The notes beneath the pieces are model-generated. The model did not search any database. It was not told the DNA's origin and saw only the letters and a list, made by a program, of their open reading frames with translations. A stretch of DNA of 64,000 nucleotides. It comes from Uloborus plumipes. Its lineage: Eukaryota > Arthropoda > Arachnida > Araneae > Uloboridae. The stretch spans positions 124,001 through 188,000 of the forward strand of contig JAXGGA010000072.1 of NCBI GenBank assembly GCA_038373865.1, given 5' to 3'. Both the position numbers and the translations under genes were made by a program. Of the stretch, positions 35,673 through 46,937 are shown piece after piece; the first letter of the stretch is position 1, and every line of letters starts with the position of its first letter.

Positions 35673-35767
35673 TTTCGGATCGATGTGACAGTACGGATAT
35701 TGAATCTTTGTCCATTGTCGCCAGCATAAAAGGATGCTCCTAGAGCTATAGTGATGTCGGAGAGGGG
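35673..35767 (-). CDS. Serine-protease-like (S1 trypsin family) internal exon
   Basis: On the minus strand a pyrimidine-rich tract and TTTGCAGCTAG acceptor precede 95 coding bases, followed by a canonical GTAAGT donor (35672-35667). The frame translates as PLSDITIALGASFYAG, then DNGQRFNIRTVTSIR, ending two bases into a codon. This matches the S1 fold after the catalytic His loop: a (L/I)T(V/I)xLG strand, a gap with DNG, Q.F.(V/I)..(V/I)..I, then the start of the H.xY..NDIA segment, which would lie in the next exon. No stop occurs in this frame, and using the upstream AG would bring a TAG into frame. I searched for the TAAHC, NDIA and GDSGGP exons within the window and did not find them. It may be one exon of a large gene or an orphaned copy. 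The family call is inferred from the strand pattern. Confidence 0.5.
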
Positions 35768-37915
35768 CTAGCTGCAAATTGTAGATGAAGGATGGTTAGT
35801 GTGTAAGGGAATATGGAATCTACTTTATTTTAAGTATTTCAAAAGCATAGTTTGAATATTTTTTGGAAAGGTTCAAAACTGGATTTATATGTTTGAAATT
35901 CAGAAAGGTGCCCAGAAATAACTGACGGCAAAATTTATTTGTGCATAATTTACATTCAAGATGTTTTTTACTGTTGGCAACACTTAATAGATTTAGTTTA
36001 ATTCTGTGAGCAATAGTGCAGACGATTCTTCGAATTAAAATCCGTTTCATTCTTTGCATTATAAAGATAGATGCTAAACGCCGTTTAATGCTCGGATTGC
36101 ATTTAAAAGGTAAGCGAAATTGTGATTTAAAAAAAAAATTGAAGTATTCAAATGTGTCAAAGAGATTAATTGAAAGAACTTTAAAATTGTTTTGTGGAAA
36201 AAGCGAAGTTTACGAATAAAAAAAATGATAAAATGTGCCCATGAAAGAGTGCCTCTGTAGATGCGTGCCGCTGCAGAAGCCTTTCCAGAAAGATTACCAA
36301 CTGTGGTTACAGTTAAAAGCACGAGAATAGAAACCGTTATTTAAACATTGATTAACAATGATGTTACTTTCATTTAACATTGTGTGGGCACCCTATAGTG
36401 TACTTCTATTTTCCTAATAAAATGCTATTAAGGGCAAAAAATGAAGTGCAAAATAAATTATAGTCTGAAAAATGATGTGGCTTTTCGCTGAAATGCTATG
36501 CTATTGGCTTTCAAGCAAGACAAACGGAACGAAGACATTTAAGGAATGCCGTATCTTTAACGCGTCATGAATATTTTAAAGAAATCCTCCACATATAATG
36601 TAGTTAGAGGAAAGCATTCACACGGACAGTTACGTTATAGAAAACGTAATAAATCATTCGCACAAAACACGTTCAGTAAACTACATACGTAAGGGACCTA
36701 GAGCTGCCCAAAAAACCAGCAGTAATTTTCTTAATTCAAAAAGAAAAAAAAAAATAGCCGCTTGGTTCTTCAGCAGTTGTCTGTGGTATCGATATGATAT
36801 TTATGGACGAATGAATTTCAGTGATTGTGCTCTTATATTTTTTAAAAAAATTTTAATGCACCCTCAGTCTCGATTAGAAGTTGCTCATTCTTGACGCTAA
36901 GTGAAAGTCGTTCTTCTTGCTCCAAGTTGACAGCTTCAAGTTTGCAACAGCCTTTTCACGTCTTGCTGAAAGAAACTCATTTCACTTATTACAGAAAGTT
37001 GTTTTCCATATATTTGCTACGTCTATCGCCTTTACACGGTGTAAAAAAGCCAACATTTTTGTTTTGTCTAATATCTTTAGAAATCATTGGAAAGATAAAA
37101 TGAGCCAAATGTTTCCCGCTTTATGAAAGAAACTTTTCCAATTTGCATTTATTATTCCATTTGAAACAAGAGGCTTCAGAGAGCATAAGAAGAAACAAAT
37201 GATGAAATGTAGTCAAAGTATATTGTGCTAGTTTTCAGTTGAATTTGTTTTTTCAACTAACAAATGATTGGCATTTCAGTAAAAAAAATTAAACAATAAT
37301 ATTTTGGAAGTTTAGTCAGTCCCCTTCAATATGAAATGTAACAATACATTAGTTTCAAAAAAACTTTCATAAAGAGTTGTTCTACCCTAGAACAAAAACC
37401 TTTTTTCAACTAAATTGTTCCTTTGCTGTTTAAAATTTACCTTGCATTCCAAATGCTTATCAATAGTCACTAGTACCATTCAATTCTGCATTATCCATGT
37501 GATAAGAATACATAATTCAATTATGAAGCTGTAGTTGCAATAAGAGCACATTTCTGAAGAATATTTTATCATTTGCATCATAGATGAATAAAGAAACATA
37601 AAGCAGAAGCTTATTATTAAACATTGAGTAACCTTGTTTCTTTGACTTTCTCTTCTTTTCTTTTCTGTTTTCTCTCGAGGAAATGATTCCAAGTATAAAG
37701 CAGCTTACCATCGGGCGTTATATTTCATTGAACTTCAAAACAAACGTTTTTATGAAAGAAGAAAATTGTTTTGGGGGAAACTTTCTGCTCATTTTATAAT
37801 TTCACGAGAATAATTTTTTGATTGCAGTTTGTCAAGCTGGATTTGCCCAAGTGTTTTGGGATCGCTCATTTGTGTATGAGAAATTCGGAAAATATCCATA
37901 AAAGAAAGCAATGAA
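35768..37915. other. AT-rich segment; possible intron
   Basis: If the protease-like exon is real this is upstream intronic sequence. A GC-richer patch at 36240-36310 has a minus-strand frame with VGNLSGKASAAARIYRG after a possible AG acceptor. It has no donor and no recognised family, so I leave it unassigned. Nothing else is supported. Confidence 0.35.
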
Positions 37916-38373
37916 AAACCACCAGTAATTGACACTGCACTGGTACTTGACACTTATACTGCCGTGGGACGAGAAAGGGCAGTATCTTCAGAAATGAGTT
38001 TTTCAGACATCCGAAGAAACGCGTTTCGGATTCCATACTAACAATAGCGAAATGTTGGAACATGACGTTTTATTCGTGCTTTATTTCCAGTGGAAACCAA
38101 AAAAGCAAGCTTGTACAATGAAAGTAAAGTGCATGAATGAGAAGTAAAAATTTTTCAGACACGTCCCTTTACCGTCCACGGCAGTATAAGGAAGAATCAG
38201 TAAGGTAAGTATTGCAATTTAAACACCATTTCATAATTTTGATTTAAAAGGAAACTTAGTTGTGTGTTTTATGCATTTTTAAGCAAAACTTTAAAGAGGT
38301 GCTTAAGTTTGAAATATGCTTATTTTTTATAAATATCAACTAATAGAGTTGTAGTGTCAATTACTGGTGGTTT
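37916..38373. mobile_element. MITE with 21-bp perfect ends, 458 bp
   Basis: The first 21 bases, containing CCACCAGTAATTGACACT, are exactly inverted at 38353-38373. Inside, CTTATACTGCCGTGGGACG (37951-37969) and CGTCCACGGCAGTATAAG form a second inverted pair (one mismatch), so the element is nested-palindromic. No clear target duplication is visible. No transposase. Confidence 0.75.
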
Positions 38374-39201
38374 AATGATTCCACCCGTTTAATAGAGAGA
38401 ATGCAATGAAAATTTGGATAACCTATGCTTCAACGTTATGTATCACCTCAAATCCAATGTTAACTTTTATACAGCTGTTTAAATTCCTCTTAAAATTTAA
38501 GAAAAATTACCTTCCCCGAGCAACATCATTTTTCATCATTCTGAATTTCCAACAGGCCTAGAAATAGCGCTGATTTACTTTCTCGTACACCCTTTAGTTC
38601 AAAGGTAACCTAGGGTGGGGTTGGCAGAGTCACTTATCACGCAGTGACAAGCCGGCATTGTCAAAGGTTCGCTTCTACCCTACAGCTTGGCTGTCCACAA
38701 CTGTTTCTCGGTAGATGTATCACACAGCGAGTTGCTGCCGTTATGTTACATAAGGCAAAATATTTTTCTTTGTGTGATACTCTACCATCAGGTTACATGA
38801 CCAGCAAAGAACAATCATTGACATTTTTTTTAGACTGTCGGTTTTCTCGGAACTCTTCCTGTCAAATTCACTTGAAGAATGGAGAATTGCTGCCATGGAT
38901 ACGAGACTTGATTTTTAACTTGGAAGTTGTAAGCGCCAGTGGTGCAGCGAGGGGGAGGGGTGTCAGCCCCCCGCAGATCTTGGTTTTAACACATAGTGCC
39001 CGTCCTAGTATTGAAATTTATATACATGTATGGACTGATATGACACTTCGACTCGACCCAGAAGGTTTATCTTGGCTGTGCTGTTGACATGCACTAACAC
39101 ATCTCTGGAGCCTGTGCGTTAAGCATGGGTAGTTTTAACCTCACTTTAAATATTTCTTAAATTTATCTCTGTTAGTAATTTTCACAACCCTTTAAATGTG
39201 T
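38374..39201. other. Mixed segment with transposon-like fragments
   Basis: 38590-38830 is GC-richer, complex and looks like part of a dispersed repeat. 38938-38990 (GCCAGTGGTGCAGCGAGGGG, then CAGCCCCCCG) resembles a hAT-type end without a partner. The 147-codon frame over 38644-39087 spans these unrelated pieces and is not considered a gene. Confidence 0.35.
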
Positions 39202-39438
39202 CGTTCATTGTAAAAGTGGTGTTACCCCACATTTTTAAAATGCGTATTCGTTTGCTAAATGATATCACATCTGCTGGTGTAAAGTGAAGTAAAGCACTTT
39301 TAGAAAGATAAAAATCGGATAACTAATAGCAGCTGAATAGTTGTATTTTCTCCATATGGAAAAATTTGCAAATGAACTTTACATGATCAAGCCTGGTAAA
39401 GTAATTTGTAAGGAGTTACACCGTTTTTACAATGAACG
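39202..39438. mobile_element. MITE with CGTTCATTGTAAAA ends, 237 bp
   Basis: CGTTCATTGTAAAAGTGGTG at the left matches inverted the right end CACCGTTTTTACAATGAACG (about 20 bp with two differences), continuing into a GTTAC/GTAAC word. The interior is AT-rich with no frame. The target duplication is not evident. Confidence 0.65.
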
Positions 39439-41409
39439 GCAGACGTGAGTTAACAGAGTCGACTACGTTAGTTATTAATAAGGCCCGTATTATACGCACT
39501 TAAAAATCCTTAGAATGCAAATATGCGCTAAAAATATCTAAAATATGCACTAAATGTTAAATAATATACACTTATCATATATTTCTATGGACGTAAAAAA
39601 AATGTCTCATCTGACTAAAGATTGTGAAACGAGAGTTAAAAATTAAACAAAGACTCAGAATCGGTGACCAACACCCCCCGCCGTAGAAATCCTTTTCATT
39701 TTTTTATTGGCTACAGGAAGGGATTATTTATTTCCACGAAGTGACTTTTCATGAGTCGCCTGATAGTGGGTTCCTTAAGAAGAGTGAATATATGTTTTTA
39801 ATTTGTATAGCTGAGAAAAATCTAAAGAAGAGCAAAAAACAATAATATGGAATTATTGTAAAAAGTTACATGTATATGCACTGACGTCACAAAATGGAAA
39901 AAATATTCAATTGCATATGCACATATGCATTTGCATGTAATCCGAGCTCTATTTATTAATTTCAAACAACCTTACAGTTTGAAGCAAATGCACCCATAGC
40001 TCGATCATAGCATCCTAAGACTGCAGTTTCGTCATTATTGTGGACTCCTCAGTTAGGAATAGCTAATGATCGAGCTGGAGGCAGAGACAGAACCTTACAG
40101 TTTACGACAATCTTTACAAGGAATTGAATTACACACAGTTAAACTTATTATAGTTAAGTTGTTTAAAATGATAAATCTCCTATAACGTTGAATAATTTCA
40201 GCTCTTTCAGTATTTCAATGCAGTAATGATGATCATTTGTTATTTCACCGAGCTATAGTGTCATAAATATTTTGAGCTTTTGGATAAAGGAGTAAGACAC
40301 TAGTTCAATAAAAACACAAACGTTATTCTTTCTCTTTGAAAAATGCACAAAAAAAGAAAAAGAAAAAAAACAGAATTAATGAAATTCAACATTATTACTT
40401 GCTTTGTAAATATCAACGTTGTATGATTTTAACTTGCAATAGATTAATTTTCTATTTATTGTACTCCCAAAGGTATAAAGCAAATATAAAGTAACATGCT
40501 TATGATTTAGTTAATGAAACATTTTTCTTCGCAGTTCGAATACCTTGCGGAATATAGCGAAAAATTTACGCTTTTTTGTGAGATTAAAAGAAAATGTCAA
40601 TTTTCATTATTCATTAAACTCTCAAATGAACAACAGAAATGAGCTATTTAGTTCGATGCAATATTTGTGAAGGATGAGCTCATGAAAACTAAATACTTCA
40701 TTTGATGAATGTAATGCTAAACAGAAAAAAAATCAAACTTTGAATTTGTCTGAAAAAAAAAAAAAAACATTTTAAGGTAAAAAAAAACTATTGATTTTTC
40801 AATACTTCTCATTTATATGCTCTTTTTACCGTTGAAGATTTGTAAACTGTACATTTCACTTTCGCAGAAATATCTGTTTATCTTAACCAAAAGTGCATTG
40901 TTTTACACGTCGAGAACTCTCCATAAATAACATTGATAAAAGTACGATGACTATATAAGTGAGGGGGAAGAGCTATCTTTGTTTTTGAAAAAAAAAAAAA
41001 ACATGTTTTAAGAGGAATCTGTATAAAATTATAAAGTTTTACATCCTTGATTTAATCTGGCGTTTTAGATTTGTAAGAGAAAATATCATGAAGATAGTGG
41101 CGGATTCAAAGGTTTTGGAGTTTGTCGTATGCACTTTTTTGAGGGAGGGGGGGGGGAGTCCCTTAATGACGAACTGAACCAGGTAAAACATTTTTCAAAA
41201 ATGCTTTTTTTTTTTTTTGTATTCACTTCTGGGCCCCGATGTCAAGGAGACTCTTCGCACTTGCGACATGTACGACGTGGTAAATGCGCCCTGTCGGTCA
41301 AGTTGGAACCGAATACGAAATTCTTGCTGAGTAGTGATGGAAAACAACAATTACCGATATAATCCTCCAAAACACAGGACGATGTTCATAACAACATGCC
41401 ATAGCTTAG
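39439..41409. other. AT-rich segment with small repeat structures
   Basis: AACCTTACAGTTT occurs as a 13-bp direct repeat at 39968-39980 and 40091-40103. It brackets 110 bp with an imperfect stem (AGCTCGATCAT..TCCTAA and its inverse), possibly a small insertion. An orphan hAT-like start, TAGTGGCGGATTCAAAGG, lies at 41096. No gene was recognised. Confidence 0.4.
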
Positions 41410-42654
41410 TACCGTAAAATGGGGTGTATAGGAACAGCGGGGTCAATCGGAACAAAACTTCCCGACCGTACAAAGAAATTTTTCATAAATATACTATTGG
41501 GTATTTTTCGTCATTAATTTTTTTTATAGAAAGGTAAGATCATAGGAAGTAGGAAAAAAATTCTTTTGTCAATCTGGCAACGCTACTGTCTTTTAAGGAG
41601 GGCTGCACGTGGAATGCTAGAAAACATTACATTTTCATAGACTGCAAAACTTCATATGCAAGAACAAATCTTCTTATATTTAAAAACTAAGAGTGGTATG
41701 TTTCAATTATACATGTATCTGAACAACAGAATACCACATTAGAATTTACATTTTTTATAAATTGTGTCATAAAAATGAAGAATTCTGAAAAATGATATAG
41801 GAAAAAAATTTGCGGGGTGAATCGGAACACTTGCTTCTGTTGTTAAAATTCAAACTTATTTGAAGGAAACTGTTTAAAAAATCAAGATTCTAACCTCTAA
41901 TCCTCTAATCAAGACAAGGACAAGGATTTATTACTGTTTATTAGGGTGGAGCGAAAAAAATGAATTTTTGATTTTCGTAAACAGGTACCTTTCATTTACT
42001 GTGAATGAGGATAAGTAACAATTCTGTAAAATATTTCACTTTTGCGACCTCATCTTTAGTCTGCGCATTTGGCCTAAAGTTTTGAAATTTTTGATTTTTT
42101 TAATATTTTTCAAATTTTTTAAAAAAATATTACAAATGATAAAACTAGTGACGGGTGGATATTAAATGGAAGAAAAAGGTTTAAAATATGCAAGGAATTT
42201 TTTCAAATCATTTTAAATTATGATTTCAGTCTGCGCATTAGGCCCAAAGTTCATCAAATTTCCCAAAATTTCTGATATTTTCAACATTTTTTGACTCAGT
42301 TTTTCCTCTCAATATTCACTTGAAGTGTCTTCAAACCTGTTTTTGTTCATTTTGTTATTACTTTGCACTCTGCAACTCTTCGCTAGCTCATGTGGAACTA
42401 CCCAGGACTCACCACGAGGAGGTGGCCGCACTTTCGGTGCCACCCGCGCTCCCCTTGCTTCCAACCAATGATAGCACACATCAACATTTTTTAGACAAGT
42501 CAGGAACAATAAAATGTTTCTTTGAATAGGATATTGTTTGTATTGTTTTTGATGGATGCTCTACAAAGACAGGAAAATACAAAGGTGTAATACGGAAACT
42601 GGACTTGATAGACCTCTGTAACGGGATATTTGCCAATTACATTTGAATGAACTT

Positions 42655-44247
42655 AATTTGTGACATTTTTTGCAAAAGCTTGATGGACCTACCAGTGGAC
42701 CAAAGTTATTTTTTGGGCGTGTTGGGAGAAACTAAGCAACATTTATACTTTCAAATCAGTTCAATTTGAACTGAACCTATAGAATTTGTCGTTGATCAAA
42801 TCGATTTTGGCAATAAAAATGATTTAAGTACTGAGCAACAGTAACTTCATGAGATGAGAAAGATAGTTTTGACTGGGAAAATATCCAAAAAATTATGAAA
42901 CAAAGCTTTCCCAAGCCAGATGGTTAACTACAGCAAACATAATCTTTAGACTATAATGTTTAAAAGAGTTAATAACTTTCGCGATAAAAGTGTCCTAGCT
43001 CTTTTAGGATGAAGTGCATACGTTACTAATTTAGCTTTAAATTTGTGCGAGATTATAAAGAGTTATACTTATCTCTCCGGGAAAAAGCGAAAAATTGTAT
43101 TCACATCCATTCAAAACAATGTATACTTTGCACCCTAGAAATATGCTGTTATCGATATCTATACATATAAAAATTGATGTATGTATGTTTGTTCCTTATA
43201 AAAATCCAAAGTTTTCGTCCGATTTTCAACAAAATTGGCACAGAGGTTCCTTGATGCACTAAAATTCACATAGTCGGGGTTTTGAAATTTTAAAAAAATC
43301 CAAAAAGCACAAAATTCAAACTTTTTGTCTCAAAATAGCCACTTTCTTTCACCTTTGAATAGATAGAGTAATAGAGGTAAGCCTTTAAGCATACAAATTG
43401 ATAAAATGTAACACGTTTAAAAGGGAGTATTTTCCAACAAAGATTACGATTAACAATGAATTATCAATTTAAAGCTCACCTATTTCATTTTAGCATGAAA
43501 TAAGTTTTTATATTCCCATGTAGATAGAATTCATTCAAATATATTTTTAGAGCTATGTTGTATTAATAAGCACCCGGGCAACGCCGGTAATAATCTAGTT
43601 AGTTTATAAGAGAGAGCATACAAAGAAACTTGTTTTAAATCTTATTGTCAACGCTCAATCTAGAAAACAAACAAGCAAACAAGTGAGAATGCTACAGATC
43701 CCAAAAATAGATAAAAATATATTTTCATACATTACATACATTAATCAAAAGCCAGAATACATAGATATGTTTTCTTGTCATGATGTGGAAATTACAAAGC
43801 CACCTTTTATACGTAATTTAACAACACAATATTTACAAAGATTACTGGAAACTGAGAATTTAAATATGATTTCTGAATGCGCTCTTTTTAAACTTCCATT
43901 CAAGACTCAATCAGTTGAAAGAGCTGTCAAATAGGTCACAAGCTCTTCAAAATTGGTATGTAATCACAGGAAAAGAAAAAGTTTAGTAAAAACGAGGATA
44001 TCTGATAGAAATATTAGATCAATTTACGACACAAAGGAACAATTTAACTTTTAAAGACGTATCTAAGAAATATAAATCCGTGCTCGCATTGGTTGGAAGG
44101 AAGGGCTCACGTGTAGGACTAGAAGTACGGTCACCTCCTCGTGGTGAGTCCTGGGTAGTTCCACATGAGCTAGCGAAGAGTTGCAGAGTGCAAAGTAATA
44201 ACAAAATGAACAAAAACAGGTTTGAAGACACTTCAAGTGAATATTGA
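42655..44247 (+). pseudogene. hAT-like transposase relic (C-terminal part), split by a Helitron
   Basis: Broken plus-strand frames read LPVDQSYFLGVLGETKQ, FVVDQIDFGNKN and KAFPKPDG before the Helitron. After it come an 83-codon frame (43683-43934) with YIDMFSCHDVEI, NLTTQYLQRLL and FKLPFKTQSVERAVK, a stop, then TRISDRNIRSIYDTKEQFNF. After one frame change follows KDVSKKYKSVLALVGRKGSR, SPPRGESWVVPHELAKSC and a terminal FEDTSSEY with stop TGA at 44245-44247. The TQ.VER.VK block and the late DTK.QF motif are shared, by recall, with a hAT-like family widespread in arthropods. Several stops and the Helitron insertion make it inactive. The left arm carries a second, inverted copy of the last 50 or so codons (42309-42509, minus strand). 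Confidence 0.65.
43158..43598 (+). mobile_element. Non-autonomous Helitron, 441 bp
   Basis: Starts TCTATACATATAAAAATTG immediately after an A and ends with a GC-rich near-hairpin (CACCCGGGCAACGCCGG) followed by TAATAATCTAG and then T. A 5' TC, a 3' hairpin a few bases before CTAG, insertion between A and T, and no target duplication or terminal inverted repeats are the Helitron signature. The hairpin has lost a base or two relative to a perfect stem. No Rep/helicase coding. It lies inside the hAT transposase relic and is therefore younger. Confidence 0.82.
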
Positions 44248-44709
44248 GAGGAAAAACTGAGTTAAAAAATGTTAAAAATATCAGAAATTTTGGGAAATTT
44301 GATGAACTTTGGGCCTAATGCGCAGACTGAAATTATAATTTAAAATGGTTTCAAAAAATTCCTTGTATATTTTAAACCTTTTTCTTCCATTTAATATCCA
44401 CCCGTCACTAGTTTTATCATTTTTAATATTTTTTTTTTAAATTTGAAAAATATTAAAAAAATCAAAAATTTTAAAACTTTAGGCCAAATGCGCAGACTAA
44501 AGATGACGTCGCAAAAGTGAAATATTTTACAGAATTGTTACTTATCCTCATTCACAGTAAATGAAAGTTACCCGTTTACGAAAATCAAAAATTCATTTTT
44601 TTCGCTCCACCCTACTGTTTATCCCTTCTCGTGAGCAACTAGATCTTAGAATGACAAAAAGTTGCAGATTTCAAAAGATTTTTTTCTCCAGGACTCTTCT
44701 TTTTACTTA

Positions 44710-44878
44710 AAATACGAGGGGGAAAGTTACATAGTCCAGCACACAGACAGTGATGAATAAGCGAAAAAATATTTCAGGACAATCCCCGAAACCCAGAGAG
44801 TTTAAGAAACTAAAGAAAATTCAGAGTTCATCCCAGGAGATGCTATGAAAAAACTTAAGACTTGTCACGATTGCTAGT
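44710..44878 (+). pseudogene. Weak pogo-type C-terminal coding relic
   Basis: A plus-strand frame reads YEGESYIVQHTDSDE, stop, AKKYFRTIPETQRV, stop, ETKENSEFIPGDAMKKLKTC. YEGE.Y at this position resembles the C-terminal beta-strand of arthropod pogo-like transposases, as in 19490-19795. It sits in the right flank of the TA element, consistent with being its own decayed gene. Evidence is limited to one short motif and its context. Confidence 0.35.
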
Positions 44879-45371
44879 TTTAAGGATAAGTACATATTTG
44901 TGGACGACATGAGTGACTTCAATTCATGTTTAGGCTTTGTATTTCAATTCAAAAGCATTTCTTAAAATTACTTTTCATTTTTCATAAGTTCAAAATTATT
45001 TTGAATTTTGACAAATTATAAGCGTTTACTGGTATTGAAATTATACATTTATTTGACAGTAATTATCTGTTCTTATTCTCCCCCATCAATATTACTCATG
45101 TTTGTAAAACCTATTACAGGTTTAGGTGAAAAAAAATAAAAATTTTAACATGTGTTCCGATTGAACCCTATCAACGGGGTGATTCGGAACACCCATATTT
45201 TCCTATATATTTTAATAATAATTGTTCAAAATGTTTTGTCTTTGCTTGGATACCAAAAGTAAAGCAAGACCGAAGTTTTTACCTAAAAAATCAAATTAAA
45301 AAAAAAATCTTTTAACTGCTTTTTTTATAATCAAACCTGAAAAGTGTTCCGATTCACCCCATTTTACGGTA

Positions 45372-45649
45372 CTTTCAAATGGCACGTATACTGCTATCTA
45401 ACAATACTACTTCCAGCTTCGCATCCCTCCACAACTTACACAGTGCACAGTGCCTTCTCCAAAACACAGGGAATTGATATGCCAAATCCTGTATAATGAA
45501 ATTTAAAGCTTTCTCTGTAAAACTGGAGTATTGTAATAGTTTTTGTGCAAGTCTAAAATGGCTTGACACTCTAAAACTAAATTGCAGGTATTATGTGGTG
45601 CATCTTGGGACAGCTCCTGGGGACTGAAGATACATATATGCCTAGATCC
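45372..45649. other. Short unassigned spacer
   Basis: Unique-looking sequence between the TA element and a duplicated block. No feature. Confidence 0.4.
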
Positions 45650-46485
45650 ATATACATTGAGACTCATTTATTGAGCTTTTCACGTCTAATTTTAGATCTT
45701 ACACAGTGCCTCACCACAGATGGTACACCCTGTCACCCTCAGCCAAACTTAAAGTTTAATATCTATCTGTTTTTCATCAGGTGTAAGATTGGAACGGTTA
45801 AATACTTACGATACCTACATACTTAACGATACCTACTTAATTTCATAAAGTAGGCAAACTTTAAGAATGAAACTTTTGTAAATGATAGATCAATATGTAT
45901 ATATAAAATGAGAAATTAAAAATAAGAAGAAAAAAGTGTCCTACGGTCAGCCACTCTTTCCTGCACATTGTTTCTGCAGAGGATAAAACAAAGTTACTTT
46001 TCCTGATTTTCTGGAAATATACAATGTTACATAAACCTTCAAATAACTAAATATAGGGTATAAAATACATATATTAGGGTAGGTAATTCAATACACATAT
46101 TGAAGTTCATTTATGGAACTTTTCACCTTTGTTTTTATTTCTCCCACGGAATCTTACCACGGTTGGTGGTACACCCTTCTCGGACACAGTAGAAGTTTAC
46201 CACCTATTTTTTTTTTAATGTCATAGATGTAAGATTGAAATCTATTTAATAATGTAGTCAAACGCTCTGAAAGAATTGTGAACAATTGGTTAGAAAAAAC
46301 TAAGGACGAAAGGACCTATGTTGAACATCTCTGTCCACTACTTTTTTCTTTAGAGGATAAAACAAAGCTACTTTCAATTTTTTTTTTTTTTTTGAAAATA
46401 TGAGATGTTACATAAACATTCAAATAGCTAAGCGTATGATAGTGTAAAAAGTATGAAGCATATATCAAATGAAAAGGAGAGGAAG
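45650..46485 (+). repeat. Diverged tandem duplication, two units of about 420 bp
   Basis: The first unit (about 45655-46075) and second (about 46095-46485) share ATTGA..TCATTTAT.GA.CTTTTCAC, TCTTAC, GGTACACCCT, GTAAGATTG, CACTCTTT or CACTACTTT, GAGGATAAAACAAAG, ATGTTACATAAAC, TTCAAATA.CTAA and GTATAAAA words in order. The spacing between paired words varies from about 375 to 445 bp because of indels. No coding conservation. Confidence 0.7.
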
Positions 46486-46937
46486 AAACATCGAAAATAT
46501 CTTAGATAAGAACCGGAGATGATTTTTTACTTCAATTTTTGAAGTCTCGCACGCGGCGAACAATAGCCTATCTGGGTTTGACTGTATGCCCTCTAATTTT
46601 TGAGTATCTGAACCGCTTGAGAAGTGGCCTCGACATGACTGAGAATCGGTCCCGAGTCGTGGGTCGGCTGTCACGAGAGTTGATGGCAGGAACGGGACGC
46701 GTCCATTTGTTTTCGCCATCTGGATTCGCGTGGTGGACAAGGTGGGGAAGGAAGCGCCATTGTTCAACTGCTGTCATGAATGTTTCATTGGGCCAGTTGC
46801 AGATCGTATCTCGGCGGCAGTCTCTGTCAAAACCTAATCTAGTTTCGCGATCAAAAGGTGCGCTACAGTCACCAACTAAGGTTACCTGACGTCATCGAAT
46901 AACAGGCTCCGCTCCGGACGTTACGGAGCCTATATTT
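46486..46937. other. GC-rich island, unidentified
   Basis: About 46540-46930 is markedly GC-rich and CpG-containing for this window. Frames of about 100 codons are open on both strands, which GC richness alone could allow. On the minus strand one reads TRLGFDRDCRRDTICN and FMTAVEQWRFLPHLV without a start and with no family I recognise. AGGCTCCG and CGGAGCCT form a small inverted pair (46901-46930). It may be part of a retroelement or a repeat unit, and is left unnamed. Confidence 0.3.

Larger units (their letters stand above)
41942..44614 (+). mobile_element. hAT derivative with inverted arms of about 560 bp, 2673 bp
   Basis: Starts TAGGGTGGAGCGAAAAAAAT and ends with its inverse, closing CGCTCCACCCTA. 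CTGTTTAT at 41934-41941 is repeated at 44615-44622, an 8-bp hAT duplication. The arms (41942 to about 42503, and about 44055 to 44614) are inverted copies with modest divergence, far longer than normal hAT ends. Both arms encode the same transposase C-terminal segment pointing outwards, so the element looks like a snapback in which the 3' end replaced the 5' end. A Helitron is nested inside. Confidence 0.88.
41412..45369 (+). mobile_element. TA-flanked pogo-type element, 3.96 kb with nested inserts
   Basis: Starts CCGTAAAATGGGGTG and ends CACCCCATTTTACGG. TA is at 41410-41411 and 45370-45371. The end motif GGGGTGAATCGGAAC (or its inverse) recurs internally at about 41440, 41815, 45160-45190 and 45345. 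Subtracting the 2673-bp hAT and one 8-bp duplication leaves about 1.28 kb. A weak coding relic lies at 44710-44875. Confidence 0.85.

Noticed and set aside
36240..36310. Possible exon VGNLSGKASAAARIYRG on the minus strand
   Set aside because: An AG acceptor is present but there is no donor, and no family match. Other frames are open too.
38600..38680. Minus-strand PACHCVISDS reminiscent of the protease TAAHC motif
   Set aside because: The His-containing motif is wrong in order, the neighbouring frame is not protease-like, and the segment looks like a dispersed repeat.
38644..39087. 147-codon plus-strand open frame, the longest in the window
   Set aside because: It has no ATG at its start (GTG) and runs across what look like unrelated repeat fragments, including a hAT-like end. 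No family resemblance.
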